Of a DNA stretch of 64,000 bases, positions 34,411 through 47,356 are shown piece after piece; the stretch's first letter is position 1; the number at the start of each line of letters is the position of its first letter. Source of the DNA: Opisthorchis felineus (Eukaryota; Platyhelminthes; Trematoda; Opisthorchiida; Opisthorchiidae); the NCBI GenBank assembly GCA_004794785.1, contig SJOL01009969.1:173542-237541 (forward strand). Direction: 5' to 3'. The position numbers and the translations under genes were made by a program. The notes under the pieces are model-generated. The model saw nothing but the letters and a program-made list of their open reading frames with translations, ran no database searches and was not told where the DNA came from.

Positions 34411-37245
34411 TAGAATAAGCGCACGTTATCCAATCGCTCAGATTTATCGCATATTATAAGGCGGCTGAACGATATCCATAAACAGTTAAGTGTGCTCTTG
34501 ACAGTTTACAGCTCTCCTAGGGAAACATTTATCAGGATTTTTGAGTGCCACTTACATCCAAATATGGTAAGTATTATTACGGTTTATGCAGCTGACATGA
34601 ACCGGTCTTTATTTAACGATTTTTCCGAGTTGTCAAGGGACTCACTGATTGTGATTTATATTTCAACAAGTTTCCAAATCCAACGCTTCGTTCCAAAATT
34701 TATCATTCAGATCCTTCAATAGTGATGATTACCAAAAGCCGATAAAATCCAAAGGAAAACGTTGACACAAGAGCTGCTGAACACGGAATAGATTGCTAGC
34801 TATATCTGCAGAGATTTCGAGCTTGGGTACATTTCATACATAGAATCCTGAGAAACGCGAATCCCACCCGCGCACACCTAATCGAGCTGCAAAGGATGAA
34901 ATAACTAGTTTGTTAATGGTGTTTGCATAGTCACGATTCTTTTTCGTAGACCAATTTTCCATTCCCATTCGTAACTAAAATCAGTCTTCCACATGTATTC
35001 TTAAATTTTTATTGTTGGAATTTATTTTCCCGTGTGGTCACGATTATTGATTACCTTCACTACTAATACCGAGTAGGATACTGACGGGCAGAAACACCGC
35101 AGTACACTTTGTTTGCATCTATATCTCCATATGTTCCTGCCTTAAATCAACGCCATCTCGTGTGTGACGCGATTGCACTTGGGCTTAAAGTCACCGGCTT
35201 CTACGAGATGTTGGCATTAACAAACCAAGTGACTTCAAAGTCTCTGGTGTATGCTCTTTTACACAAGTTGACGCACCGGACTGGACGAGAGATGTGAGAC
35301 GTTTTCTCGGCTATACACTATGAAAAACTGGTTTTCTTTCTGATGAGCCGAGATTCTGTAACTTTCAATAAATAATTCTGCGTCAGTCATCTTGCAGTCG
35401 CGAGTGATGTATTTACACCGGAAAAATCGCTTAGTTAAAACATTTGTGCACAAGCAATGGAACCAGAATGGGGCGACAATCGTTTGACCGAGTTGACGGG
35501 CTTTGAAGGCAGTTCGCCGGCCTTTGTTGCAGCTTACACCAGCTCGATATTCTAACACGTCTAGGCCGATGTTTTGCAGAAACAGTTTGGTAATGTGCAT
35601 TAGTCTACTTCGAACTCCGTGTTGTTGGATTTCCGAATTGCTGATGGTTTCATGGGGTGTTATAGTTTCTCGCCCCACAAAATTCGATCACTTATTTTCT
35701 AGTTTCCAGCTATCCTAGCGATTCTGTTGCAATAATGATCTTTGTGATGTCAGGTCTCATAGTTGACGAGGCAGATTATATTTATTCCGAAATATTTTAA
35801 TGCTTCTGCAACCCAAATATTCGGGCAGAAACAGGTTCAACTTACCCACGAGAGTGTTCCGGTGTTTCGCTATCTCAGGAACTATTAAAAAGACGGAAAC
35901 CTGGTGAGTTAATTTGTCAAATTTTTGAATCATTTTCAAATCGCCTGCTTCGGACTAAATGCAACACCCAAATTTGCACCTGTGTCAATATTTCTGTCTG
36001 AATATTCCCATGACTCCGAGACAAACACAGATTGTCGAAAAGTAAAGTTTTTGGTTTATCATGCTCAGGTGAGCAAATATTCAACCATTTAACAACGAAG
36101 TTCAGTTATTTAATTTGAAGATAAACGGAAATAGATATTTGTTGTCAAAGCAAATCAAACCTTATCTCATTTGGTGTTGTTGAGTGGTCGAAAGGCGTTC
36201 GACCTACTGAGTCACGTTCCACTTACCAGTTGACCCAGTAGCTCAAAATAGTATTTTGGGCCAACTCAAACCAAGCAGTAAAAAAGACTTGCATTAAACT
36301 GATAACATTTTGTCTGCATTTGCGACTTTTGAGTTCAATAGCCAACAACAACCCTCCACAGCATTACTGATTCATACTCTATCCAGTTGATGTGTAATAA
36401 CATAACACGTTTTGGAAGCGGAATTATACTGTCTTGAAGCTTTTGATGACGTGAGTACCCGCTAGGCAATAGACGACTCATGGACTGAGCAGTTTGGATA
36501 GACGATGTTCAGTTTCTTCGGCTAAAAGCTTCGTGTGCGTAGTTAATATGATTTCACTCAGTCGGTTTCAAGCATAATCTCTACTTATTGAGCAGCGTTA
36601 AGTCTTGATACGAAATGCAACAAAAACTTTTCGGGCCTAACGAAACCACGATTACAGTTGTTCTGCACAAATAGACTATTCTGTGTGCACGAACTCACGG
36701 CTGGACGAAGAAACGAATTCGTCAATAAATAAAGGGTAGATGATCATGCAGCTGGCCACCTATTCCAAATCATTAGCTGAAATGGAGTGAGTCTATATTA
36801 CTGAAACCAGTTTACCAGTCAACCGGTTAAAGCAAAAATCCAGTGCTCAGATAACTGGATAGGCATGACAATGACAGGATATTAAAAAGACTCTTGATTG
36901 TGTCTCAGTGAACTCCCGGTTAAATAATTAGTATTTATATGTTTTTTCATGTGGAATTTAACGTCGTTGGTGATGCTTGAATTTTATCTTGTGGGGAGAC
37001 AACTTCTTAATTTTGCCGATGTTAGTAATCATAAATGTGCACCATCACTATACATTCAATCGTTACCATAATATGCCCACTACTGAGTTGTTTTAAAATC
37101 GGAAGAGTTTCTGCATTCAAAACGATACCCACTAGAGTTACCTTGATTTTCTTAATATCAGATTGAAATTTTGGCATTGGATTTCGAAAAATGTGTATCA
37201 CGGTGTCTTTCGCATCACGATTATTGGTTACTACACATTACCCTG
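34411..37245. other. Unassigned AT-richer sequence
   Basis: A 139-codon minus frame at 35,259-35,678 has no recognisable domain. No repeat was matched by eye. Confidence 0.35.
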
Positions 37246-37249
37246 ACAA

Positions 37250-37650
37250 CAGCTAGAAGGCAAACCATCATTTCTGCTGGATCTCAGATGACCAAAACAG
37301 ATGTATGCAAGATCAAGTGCAAGGACTGCAACCAGAACTACTTAGGACGACCAACGTTTACTAAGCTTCACTCACAAAGATTGGCCACGATAGGATCTCT
37401 ACTGGAACGCTTTCAATTTCAACCTCATACAAAGAAAGGTACCTAATTGAAGCAAGCATGGCACTTTACCGAAACACGTGCAGTAGCGAAATGTACGAGC
37501 CAGAAGCGATAAGAGAAATCCAGGTCTACAAAATGCGAAGGCCTACAACAAATTGGGGGCGAAACTAATGGGGGTGCAAGAAAAACTCGAATCATATGGA
37601 TACAGGTTTGATCGGCAAATGCATCCAAGCTGTCGAGGAGAAGTGCGAAT
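37250..37650 (+). pseudogene. Probable GIY-YIG endonuclease fragment of a Penelope-type element
   Basis: The plus frame contains DVCKIKCKDCNQNYLGRPTF, then TKLHSQRLATIGS. This resembles 'vYkI.C..C...YIGeTgR.L..R..eH..A' of the GIY-YIG nuclease that closes Penelope-like retroelements and some related RT proteins. The paired Cys residues before the nuclease core are present. The expected 'GxTgR' has become GRPTF, so catalysis would be lost. Further downstream, at about 37,460, an EASMALYRN-like stretch may continue the C-terminus before a stop. No reverse transcriptase was seen upstream. A LINE with a similar Cys-rich motif is the main alternative. Confidence 0.5.
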
Positions 37651-40600
37651 TGCAAACAAAAGCATGGCCATTATGAAGCGGAAATCAGGACAAACAAACA
37701 GACCTGCCCAACACAAATTTCAGGACCATTGGAGTGCACGTCAACAAAAATTCCATCAAATAAAAGGACAGAGCCAGTACAAGGGTACAGATTAATGAGC
37801 AAACCAATACTCAAACGGATAAATGCAGCCATTTAATCCATCTTCATCATCATACTTAGCAGTGCCGGGAGAGAACACTCATTATACTGTGGGTAAAAGG
37901 ATATCCATTCATTTCCTCTCCTTGAAAATTTGCTTTCCCAGCCAATTTGATCCATAGTGCTCAGACGTCGGTGGTTACAGACCTAAGGATGCCTCAGATT
38001 TCCTATCTGAATGTGCTACGCCTTCAAGCCCCACAAATATTCAGCCCGTAATATCGGTGGGTACACGTGACCGTCAGGAATCCTAGATCCCAGAAAGTAA
38101 TATCGAAGTGCCCGAAACTTAATGAGACCAACAAATCTCACCAAAATCGTGCAAAAGAAGCCGTTAAACATCCGGGCCAGTGAAGCCACTTGGCGATTGG
38201 ACTTTCAAGTAATCAGTCAATCCAGGATCTGCCGACAATGAAGAGCGTTCTACTCTGCTATAAAAACGGGGTCCAAGACTGATGGTTGTATATCCAGCAC
38301 CGATAAGACAGCCTAGATCATGGTTGAAAGTGTATTGTAAATATCACTAGTCTTCGTCTAATTGCTGCGCACTTGGTTGTCGGCAGAAGAAGCTGTTATG
38401 TTCCTTTTTGTGAGTCGTTTTCCAACACCCATGCAGTAGAATGGGAATAACAGTTACCAACATCAAACTTCGGGACCCAGTGGGATGGCAGCTACACGCC
38501 AAAACTGCCGCAAATTAGCAACCGTAGATAAGTGCATCGCCTTCGTCTTTCACATTATTCTTAAAGCCAATGCAACTTTCGAGGCATGTAAAGAGTTTCG
38601 CTACCTCCGGCATCAATCGTCGAATTTTTAGATACCAAATTTGGTTCTTTTCGCTTTCCGGTTTCAAAGCACACACCGAAGCAGTGGATGACCGCGTCAG
38701 CCTTTCCAGTAAGGTTTGCGACTTTAATTGTTTTCTCTGAAGGTGAAAGCACCTTTAGAGTCGGCAATCATCCAGCTCAAATAAAATTAAACAATGAAGT
38801 ATTGGAGACCTTTGCACCATTACCTTACCAATGACGAAACTAAACAAAAAATGGAGAAACTGAACATCCTTTCTGAAAATTAGCGCTTGCAGAAAGGCAT
38901 CTGAAGACACTCCACACAAACTCGAATAAACATACATATATACGTACACACAACCGGAGCACCATATGAAAGCAATTCTGTGGTATTTTCTGTTTCGAGA
39001 GCCTGTTGCAATGAGCTTAACGGTCAACACAGCTGAACGCTAATTGGGTGTCAGAGTACACCACTACTGAGTGCGCCGTTTCTCTAGCATCTAATAGGGT
39101 GTGAAGACACGGGCAAGTCAGTCACTCTTAGGCAGGGATTCTGCATGCCGTTCTACAAGCGCCTCCTTAAGACAACGACAAGCGTTGGGCTACAGAATGG
39201 GTCAAACATTTCCTCCTTCACACTTACACACACATACCAAGCCAAATTTGTTGGAAATGGGCACCAGTTTGGCCCCGACGCAGTAACATGAAGCGACCTC
39301 CTTCCAACAGGAAAAGTGACCATCAAGAGGACAATGGATCTTAACGTGGAGTGACGGTTTGTCTGCCTCTGCGATCAATTGAGCTACATTCATGCAGTCA
39401 CTCATTTTAGGATGCACGGCTGTTAAATGTATCATGGCCGTTATGAACTAAGCGTTTTCACTTGAGGATACTGAGCGTTTGCCTCTCTGGGCTTCAGCGC
39501 TTTGGCCCATGAACAATCATGAGTTCATCTCTTGCAACATATGCCATCGCTTAGTGTCATCCGCCAGGTCGCTTTATATTCCGCACAAAACAGGGCAAAA
39601 GGCATAATCAGGCTACCGCTGACGACCCTGCACTTGCTGCTTCATTTACATATCCTTCCCCATCCCCAACTATTATAACACTCTTTTCGTAATTCCAGGA
39701 GATAAGTTTGGTTGTGCAAATATATTTTCATTTAAAAGTCAAGCTGCTTTGGTTAGACCATGTATTGCGAATGCCAAAACATTAGTTGCTGTAGAGCGTG
39801 CTGTTTTCTGTAACCAACACAGAGTAGCGAAAGCAGAGAGGTAGCCAACCTTGGACCTTGCTAACGGAAATTGACGAGAATACAAGGAGGGTAGGTGCTG
39901 TCGTTGCATCTTGCGTTTCGCGATGTGGATTGCGTGATCCCCACTGAACCCCGTTGAAGACGCTACAAAATATGGCTGCCACTCGACGACGTTATTCTGT
40001 ATCCAGATCACCCGAATGAGTCACTCTATGTGCAAGCCCCTCGGGAGGATTGAGGTAGGCTAGCACTAAGTCCCTTCGCTGGCAAATTTCATCCTTTTTC
40101 ATATAAGACTTGAAATTAGTTGATTTTGTATGTCGAGTTAGCATACATGTTGAGCTTTGATGTTATGCTGGCGATGATGATGATAATCGTTCAAAAGAAG
40201 CAAATAATTCAAGCAGGATAGAACTCAGATGAATAACTTCCTTCAAAGAAGGAGAGACTGTAAGTGTCTAAACACAAGCAGGTCTATAGTGCTTGACAGC
40301 AGAAGGCATTTGCCTACAATGGAAGTCTTCATGCGTTTCATGTTCAGTGTGCGGAGCTGCGTAGTGGGTATAGAATCAAGCACACAGCTACATTTAACGC
40401 GTTGAATTGATCTTGGAAATATTAAGCCCAACGACTCGGACGCTCCTATTTCTCACGATTAAACGATTCGTTCCTCTCACTGATTGTTTTGCTAACCATA
40501 GGCTTCTTTGGGTCTGCCGCATCTTCGATTCTTGCAGATCCTCATTTTTACCTGAAGTCTGCCTAGATATAACGCTGTGTTGTACTTCTGACCAGAAGGA

Positions 40601-43600
40601 ATAAGATTCCGAGTTTCGAGCAATCGTATAGTGTTGCTGAAGAACAAGTACTCAGTCTATTTGGGTGAACCATTCCGCAGGCTGAGCATCCAATATATTG
40701 CAGGGTTTCCAACGACATCTTACATTATGAAACAACATCTGAAGTAATGTTATGCAGAAGGAACTTCAGTGGCCGATTCTGGTAGACTTGTGTCACAGCA
40801 GGGTCCATGAGGTCAGGTGCGGTGTGCATATCTTGCGCGCCGCTTAAATGCACAATGAGAATCATCAACAAACAAACTCTTGCTCTGAGCCAACTAATGC
40901 GGATGCCGGTGTTGTCAGTCACCGTTTGGTGCTATCTAGTCGGTTAGAGACACTAAGTGCCAAAATGTCTGCAGTTTTCTCGGAATTCCGTACTGCAGAG
41001 AAATGGTCTGCATATAATTGCAGAACGTGTTCGTTATTGTTAATGCGTCTCCACTATCGTTTTAAGTGAACGCGCAGTGGAGTTGTAGCTGCAATAGTTC
41101 TGCCCGGTTGCACAGTCACATCATCTGCAAACACTAATATTTGAGCTCATAGCGGGACGCAATAGGGTCCACAAAGAGACGTTAACTCTGCCTATCAATG
41201 GCCCACGATCTAAAGAGAGACCCTAGAGCTTGGCTGCTTGGGATAATGCTAACTCCAGCAGAACCGGTCTTAGCAACTGCCGCATTACTGGTGTGGCGCA
41301 CACAAGAACGGCGGCAAAGTCGGTTCGATGACTGTACACAGGACTTGGTTCTTCGTTTCAGGAAGATGCTGCACACTTTGGAAATTTAGTAGAGTGTGCA
41401 TGCAAGAGCAACTTGTTGTTCTTATTTTTTCCGAGCGCAAACTGTGGAGTTTGTCGGATAAAGTAAGGCTTACAGTATTTGAAGTTCCTGTGGCAGAGGC
41501 GGTTGAGTGAATTTTGGACAATGCTACTGACGACAGTACGCTGCAAAACATCAGGGAATAGGCCAGCGCAGATGTCACAAGGAACACATTAATGAGGGGT
41601 AGTAGTACGTTTGAAGGGCAATGTCAGAGAGGTGTTGCAAGCAATAACCCGGTTCATCACGATGTTTGCAGCAAATAGGATAATCCGACCGATGGCAACG
41701 TGCAATGACCAATAAGACATGACATTATTTGTAGCTGTGCAATATTTGGATAATGTCGTGACGCTTGCAAGCCGATTGCCAAAATTAGTCAAAATTATCT
41801 GTCAACGAATCAGCAGCTAAAAAGTGAGTCTTGCTCAGATGCCACATCTTTTGATATATGTTTGAAACAAACCATTAATCGAACCAACAAAGAACACAAA
41901 CGTGATTCAATTCACGTCAATTCAATCCTTGATGCTAATGGACCAACGATCTCCTTTACAACTTTGGCCCTGTAGCCACGTCCTCCCCCATGCCTCAAAG
42001 CCATCTGGTTTTATTCTGCGCTTTGAGGAAGCCCTCATCAATGAATGCACAGTCAAATACATGTGCCAAGGTCTTGAGGATCAGAAGGGACTGCGTGAAA
42101 TTCAAACAAGAATTACAAGAACACGCATCAAGGACTCCATCCCGCCTGTTAGCGAACCCAATCGTTTGACATCCAGCTCGAAAATGAAGTAATACACTGA
42201 CTTAGCCGGCCTACCATCAAGGTTATACACCATCAAATTTACACCAGATTCACCAGATCCTTGTCCGATAGCTCAGTTTTTCATATCTGCAATTGTCATG
42301 TTTGAGCTTAATTTATCACATTCAAAATTGTTAAAATGTCGGTGTCGTCCAAATGCACAAATAATTTTAAGTAATTGGTTATATAATAGGAGACAATCTG
42401 ATAGGTCTTTCTTACAGGGTGCCTTAAACCTCATAGGGTACCGGGTGACTGAGATATTGAAATACCTGACAACAGCAAATACATATGAATTTGACCGAAA
42501 AACTAATTAAAAAATCTCTTTACCCACTATTTGACCAAACAGAAAATGAGATGAAAATTGGGCGGGTCACTGAATGTGCGAAGGTTTCGAAGCTTTTCAG
42601 AGACCACTTTACTGACCGTGACCTTCTAGAGCGAAATAAATATACATAGTGCACTCCATGTTTAATTTCTTAGCGAGAATAACATGTGCGTCGACTATGA
42701 AAAGTGACAGGTTCAGGTTAATTACCGATATAAATTTGCCAGTAAGGCTTACATTTGGGAGATAAAAACGAAAGTACGGTGAACCTAAAGCAGGGTTATA
42801 AAAGCCCCATAGAATAAGGTGCATATTAGTCGTAGCTTCAGTTCAAGTCCATTCTGACTTTCTGAATCCTAGTATAAACGAATTACAGGTTGTGAAATGA
42901 GTACAATCAGGGCAAACACACCTCTGTATATGCTTCAAGAGGGTCAATGTATCTCACTCAGATAGAATCACATATCCTTAATCCCTGGGAGGATTTCGCA
43001 TACTGGCAAAATTTCAAGATACTTGCAGGGTGAAATTAAATTTTGTCGTCTGAAGTGATACAGAGAAAGCAGAACTTAGACTTAGATATTTACTAACTGT
43101 TTACTCAACTGTTGTTTACTCTGCGGTCATATGAACAGTCGTTCTCTTGTCCTGGAAAAAATGTTCTGGTGAGTACACAACGAGAGATTTTCGCTGTTGT
43201 CTAAGGTCATCGGCAGTGCAAACCTTCGGCCGTGCCGGCGTTTGAAATCCGGCCATCTGACAAGCTAGACGATCTTGTTATCAATGAGCAACCAAAACAC
43301 GCTGAAAGAACCTGAGGAAACTAGCGCCTTTATGCTTCAACGATGTGCTCGACCCTCTTATAGACGAACAAGTAACTCGCCTGGTTCTGTCGACTGACTG
43401 ACTACCCTGTCAGGATGCCCTAATCCTGTTAGGCCACGGACATTTGAAGACTACAGGTAGTTACGGGATTTGCAGAGTATGATTGTAAAGGCAAGGTGTA
43501 TGCCTACCCTTGTGATGTCTTAGCCACTTCTTTCGTAAGCACACCGCGCCGGTATGTTGGTGCTAAGTTGCTCACCTTGCATGAGCTCCAACCCCAGGAC

Positions 43601-45640
43601 TGCCAAAGGCTCGCGTATTTGACGAGTTCTGATAAGAGCAAAGCGCTGTTCAAATGCTAAACCCGTGCTTATATTAGCCAGAATGTTTGCGCCAGGAATA
43701 TAGGATGACTGTTCGGAGGAGGGTGATCTGATAGTGTAACATACGTATCACTCAACCATCAACAAACCATGAACAATTGTTAAAAATAGTAGGTTTAATA
43801 CGCGCGGCAAGAACGCTTTAAAATCAGGCAACCATCTACATTGACGGAATCCAGCTATGACCCTTTGTTTCTGAATCAGCTGTACAAGTTTTGTTCACGT
43901 GAACTGACGACTTCTCAGTGGGTTTCTATCCTACCAATGGTGAAAAGCTAAACTTTGAAGAGCGCTTTGTATCCTCAAGGAGATCTTTTTGCATGTCATG
44001 AAAGACCCTGAGAATTAGTCCCATGGAACCGTTGCTCAGTTCATTCGTACATTAGAACAAGCAGTGTATATATTGGCCTACGTAAAATCTGCTCAAGGAC
44101 AATCCACCGGTTTTTAAGATTATTTGACAGATGGGTCTTGCTTTATTCTAGTAAAAGCTTGTTTTTTTCCATAACAATACTTCAGCAATCTTTCGACTGT
44201 CATGGTTCTAATCATTCTTCAATCTGAAGGTAGTAGTTTATCACTCACTGTTTCACGTTTATGTAGAGATGCAAATCTCATTGGTATTCGACAGCTGAAT
44301 GGTGTGACAATTGTCAGGACCACCAAGATATTAGGATGAATTTCTCGGAAAGACAAACCAAATTTTCCGAAGTAGAGCGCAATTCTCTGTGCTTCAGATG
44401 AACCCACTCATGCATGTGAGTCTCGCTCACATTGAAATTTGAATTTCAAAGACTGATCTCCAATCATTATATCTGCGGAAGAGTAACGAAAACGACGAAG
44501 AACAAATGCCTCTCATGCTGGTGTTGATAAATGTATCATTTTCTCATTATGTCCAAGACTAGTTTAGTCCTAAGCGAAGATCCGTATAACCGCTAACGGC
44601 TCTCGGGCGTTGGATCACCAAAAAACGTGACGCAAAAAACAAGATGCGGTAAGTCCGTTAGCCACACGCCAATCACATAGGAATTGTTCTATGAACAGAT
44701 CACAATTTTGACCTCAAATTTGATATTTCGTCCCTCAGTTGAGTCCTCGAATTGGACAACTCCGGCAGCAAATTTCCGCTACTCTGGTATAGAAAACGAA
44801 GCCTGCACATTATTGCAGTAAGACAAGCTGAAGAGGATTGCACAACTGCGAGCAATATGCAATAACTTAAAAGCTTTCTGTATTTCGGTCTGTGTGACAA
44901 TTTATCAAATTAGAAATTTCACAAGCACAGATTTGGCAGGCATCCGGTCGACCAGTGAAGCCTCTTCATGCAAAAGACAAGCAATCACATCACCAACACA
45001 AGTCAATGGAGCCGCTGCAGTGCTATTTGATTTTCGTGGTTTATAGGTTATAGATAACGGAGGTGTCGTAATTTCAACAAATATAACTGTTATTTTAGAG
45101 GTGCAGCAGGATGCAATCACTAGAGCGTCAGAAGTACGCTCAAAACCAGCTTCTCCGCCAACGTGCATATTAGTTCTCGCAGTAAACTCCGAAATAGAAG
45201 CCTAGAATGGTGGATGATGGGCGGTAGATGGGAGAGATGGCGTTCTATGTGTAAACTCTGAAAGAATTTGACTCAATGACCTATAGCTGGGATCTACAGA
45301 AGTGCGAATATCAAGCGGGAGACGCCGAAACTTAAGAGATCACAATGAATAAAGACTAGAAGTGTTCACAGGCTTATATCTTCTTCCACCTGCTCAGCTG
45401 CATAGAGTCGATAAGGCTACCTGATTGATTTCACCAGGCAAAGGCCAATTTGTCAATAACGTGCACCCACCTGCGAACATATCAGTTGTGCGCCAGCCAA
45501 AATATCACTACGGCCCAGACGAACGATGAAATTCTTCAACCAAACACGGCTTGTTAAAATACTGAGGGCAAGACGCCGTTTTTTGGATCTAGACTACTCT
45601 GGTAGCCCAGAATTTAAGAACCAAATTGCCTCGAAATTTT
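37651..45640. other. Long unassigned gene-poor stretch
   Basis: About 8 kb without a recognised gene. Minus-strand frames at 38,561-38,767, 39,202-39,435 and 40,725-40,922 have ordinary protein-like composition, and the last has a hydrophobic segment (CLLMILIVHLSGAQD). They start without ATG in a good context and belong to no family I recognise. Spliced exons of a host gene are possible but unproven. Confidence 0.3.
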
Positions 45641-45645
45641 CAACC

Positions 45646-46011
45646 TTAAACCCGTAGGACCAGGAACATTTGTTCGTCAGACGTCCATGCATCGATCGAC
45701 CTGATTGGCGATGCTGCATGAATGTTCAAATATGACCCTTCAGCGCAGATTGGCTGGTTATCAATGTACGCAAACTGTTTTACCCCAATGAAGCCCAGTT
45801 TCTTGATAACGCCAGCAAGCCCAAACCACGCCCGCTTTGCATTCCAAATAAACGCCCCATTTTGCGACGTTAGAAAGCTTGTGAGGTTTGCACGATGCCC
45901 ATAAACGTAGGTTATTATCTTTCCAGTTATTGAAAAAACCTCCACACATTTGGTCTGTTCTATCTTCACAAAATACAGGTTTGCGTGTCCGATAAGTTTG
46001 TGCAAAAACAA
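45646..46011 (-). other. Unrecognised 121-codon minus-strand ORF
   Basis: The frame has balanced composition with segments such as SQNGAFIWNAKRAWFGLAG and ICAEGSYLNIHAASP. It overlaps a second minus frame (45,761-46,087) in another phase. A GGGGTAAAAC string within it could be a splice donor. No domain was recognised. Confidence 0.25.
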
Positions 46012-46911
46012 TAGGATGAGCTTGGTAACTTCTCTGGCTTCCCCTCAAAGATACATGAAGTTTCAATAGGAAAAAAGCATATAACAATCAACATTAAAGT
46101 TATCCAGTACTTAAGCGCTTCAGCCGTTTCCGCGGTTGTTTTTGTGAGTATACGCAAAAAGACGGTACCGGCGCAAGTACCACTTACAACCAGAGTATGA
46201 GTTATCTAAACGCAATGAACAAATTTGCACGAGTGTGTAGGTCATTAACTTCAACACTGAAGAATAAACGCTTTTTCTGCTGTAAATTAAGCCAAGGTGT
46301 TGAATAATGCATTCGCACACATAGTGTCCCGCATAATTTCAGATGACAGCCGATTGGGGTTCAGACTGACGCGGCCGCCATAAGCTACCGCATTTACTGT
46401 GGTTTTCCCACCCCATGGAGTGAAGGAATTACCTGCTCAGGCGTATTGAGTCTGGGTATAAAGAGGTTCCTTGGAAAATAGGGATATAGGGAAGACTTCG
46501 TAAAAATAGCGACCTTGCACATATTGTAAAGAAATCGTTCATAACACTGTGCGTTTGCATTGCTCTCAGAACGTGAAAACCTGGCGAGAGAATACGTGTT
46601 TAACAACACCCATGTCATTAGAGAGCCACACTTCCCGGACCAGAACGAAACAGGGCTGTGACATAGACTGTGATGACTGTGGATGCTTCCAACCAAGCCT
46701 GGTATGATTATTTACTACAATGGTGAAAGCTAGGCCCTAGATGGCAAAAGTTTTGAGTTTATATTGGAAAACTGGTGGTATAGATTAACAGTGAAGCTGC
46801 AAGATGTCAACTTTCAGGTGCACTGCCGCCGCTCCTCTGATCGGTCAATATTTTTATGTACGTAAATTTATACAATGACATTTATAAACGACATCTTTCG
46901 AGAAAAAAAAT
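46012..46911. other. Unassigned sequence
   Basis: Only short or overlapping frames; nothing supported. Confidence 0.3.
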
Positions 46912-47121
46912 ATGGACCTAGTTTCTGAAACTTCACAACTCGACAGTAAAAAACTCATTGAAAACTACTGCTGTCCACAGACCTTCCATGGACATGCATA
47001 TTTAGATGAATCCATCCGTTTTTCTGAAATGGCAGCATGTTTGCTTCTGAGTTGCATCTTGCTGTTGATGTTGGATGTACCCCAACCAAATCCTAATGAT
47101 TCAGATGTTTATACGTTCTGA
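46912..47121 (+). CDS. Candidate 69-residue small membrane or secreted protein
   Basis: A true ATG frame with a favourable context (A at -3, G at +4) begins MDLVSETSQLDSKK. A polar N-terminal half with a Cys-Cys pair is followed by SEMAACLLLSCILLLMLDV, a convincing hydrophobic helix, and a short polar tail PQPNPNDSDVYTF before the stop. This could be a tail-anchored small protein. If translation begins at the internal Met, it could be a signal-peptide exon. An AT-rich stretch lies upstream. There is no homologue that I recognise, and a chance frame of this length is quite possible. Confidence 0.25.
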   Translation: MDLVSETSQLDSKKLIENYCCPQTFHGHAYLDESIRFSEMAACLLLSCILLLMLDVPQPNPNDSDVYTF

Positions 47122-47285
47122 TTAGGGTACAGAGTAAGAAATATCTTCAAAATAGATTTACAGTTATTGGTGGCTCCGAGAATCTGTAGAATGCACACAC
47201 ACATGACTCTCGTGTAAACAGCCGTTCTCCTGCACTCATACGATCATTCTGGTGAGTTCACATCAAAGAGACGTAAGAACTGGAT

Positions 47286-47355
<70 letters not shown>
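47286..47355. repeat. Compound (CT)n(AT)n microsatellite
   Basis: A nearly pure CT run at 47,286-47,318 is followed by an AT run to about 47,354. It lies immediately outside the left arm of the large inverted repeat. Confidence 0.95.

Positions 47356-47356
<1 letters not shown>

Noticed and set aside
40725..40922. Minus frame with a hydrophobic segment read as a signal peptide
   Set aside because: The frame has no ATG ahead of the hydrophobic segment, only GTG. The in-frame ATG falls inside it, leaving a very short n-region, and no splice partner was found.
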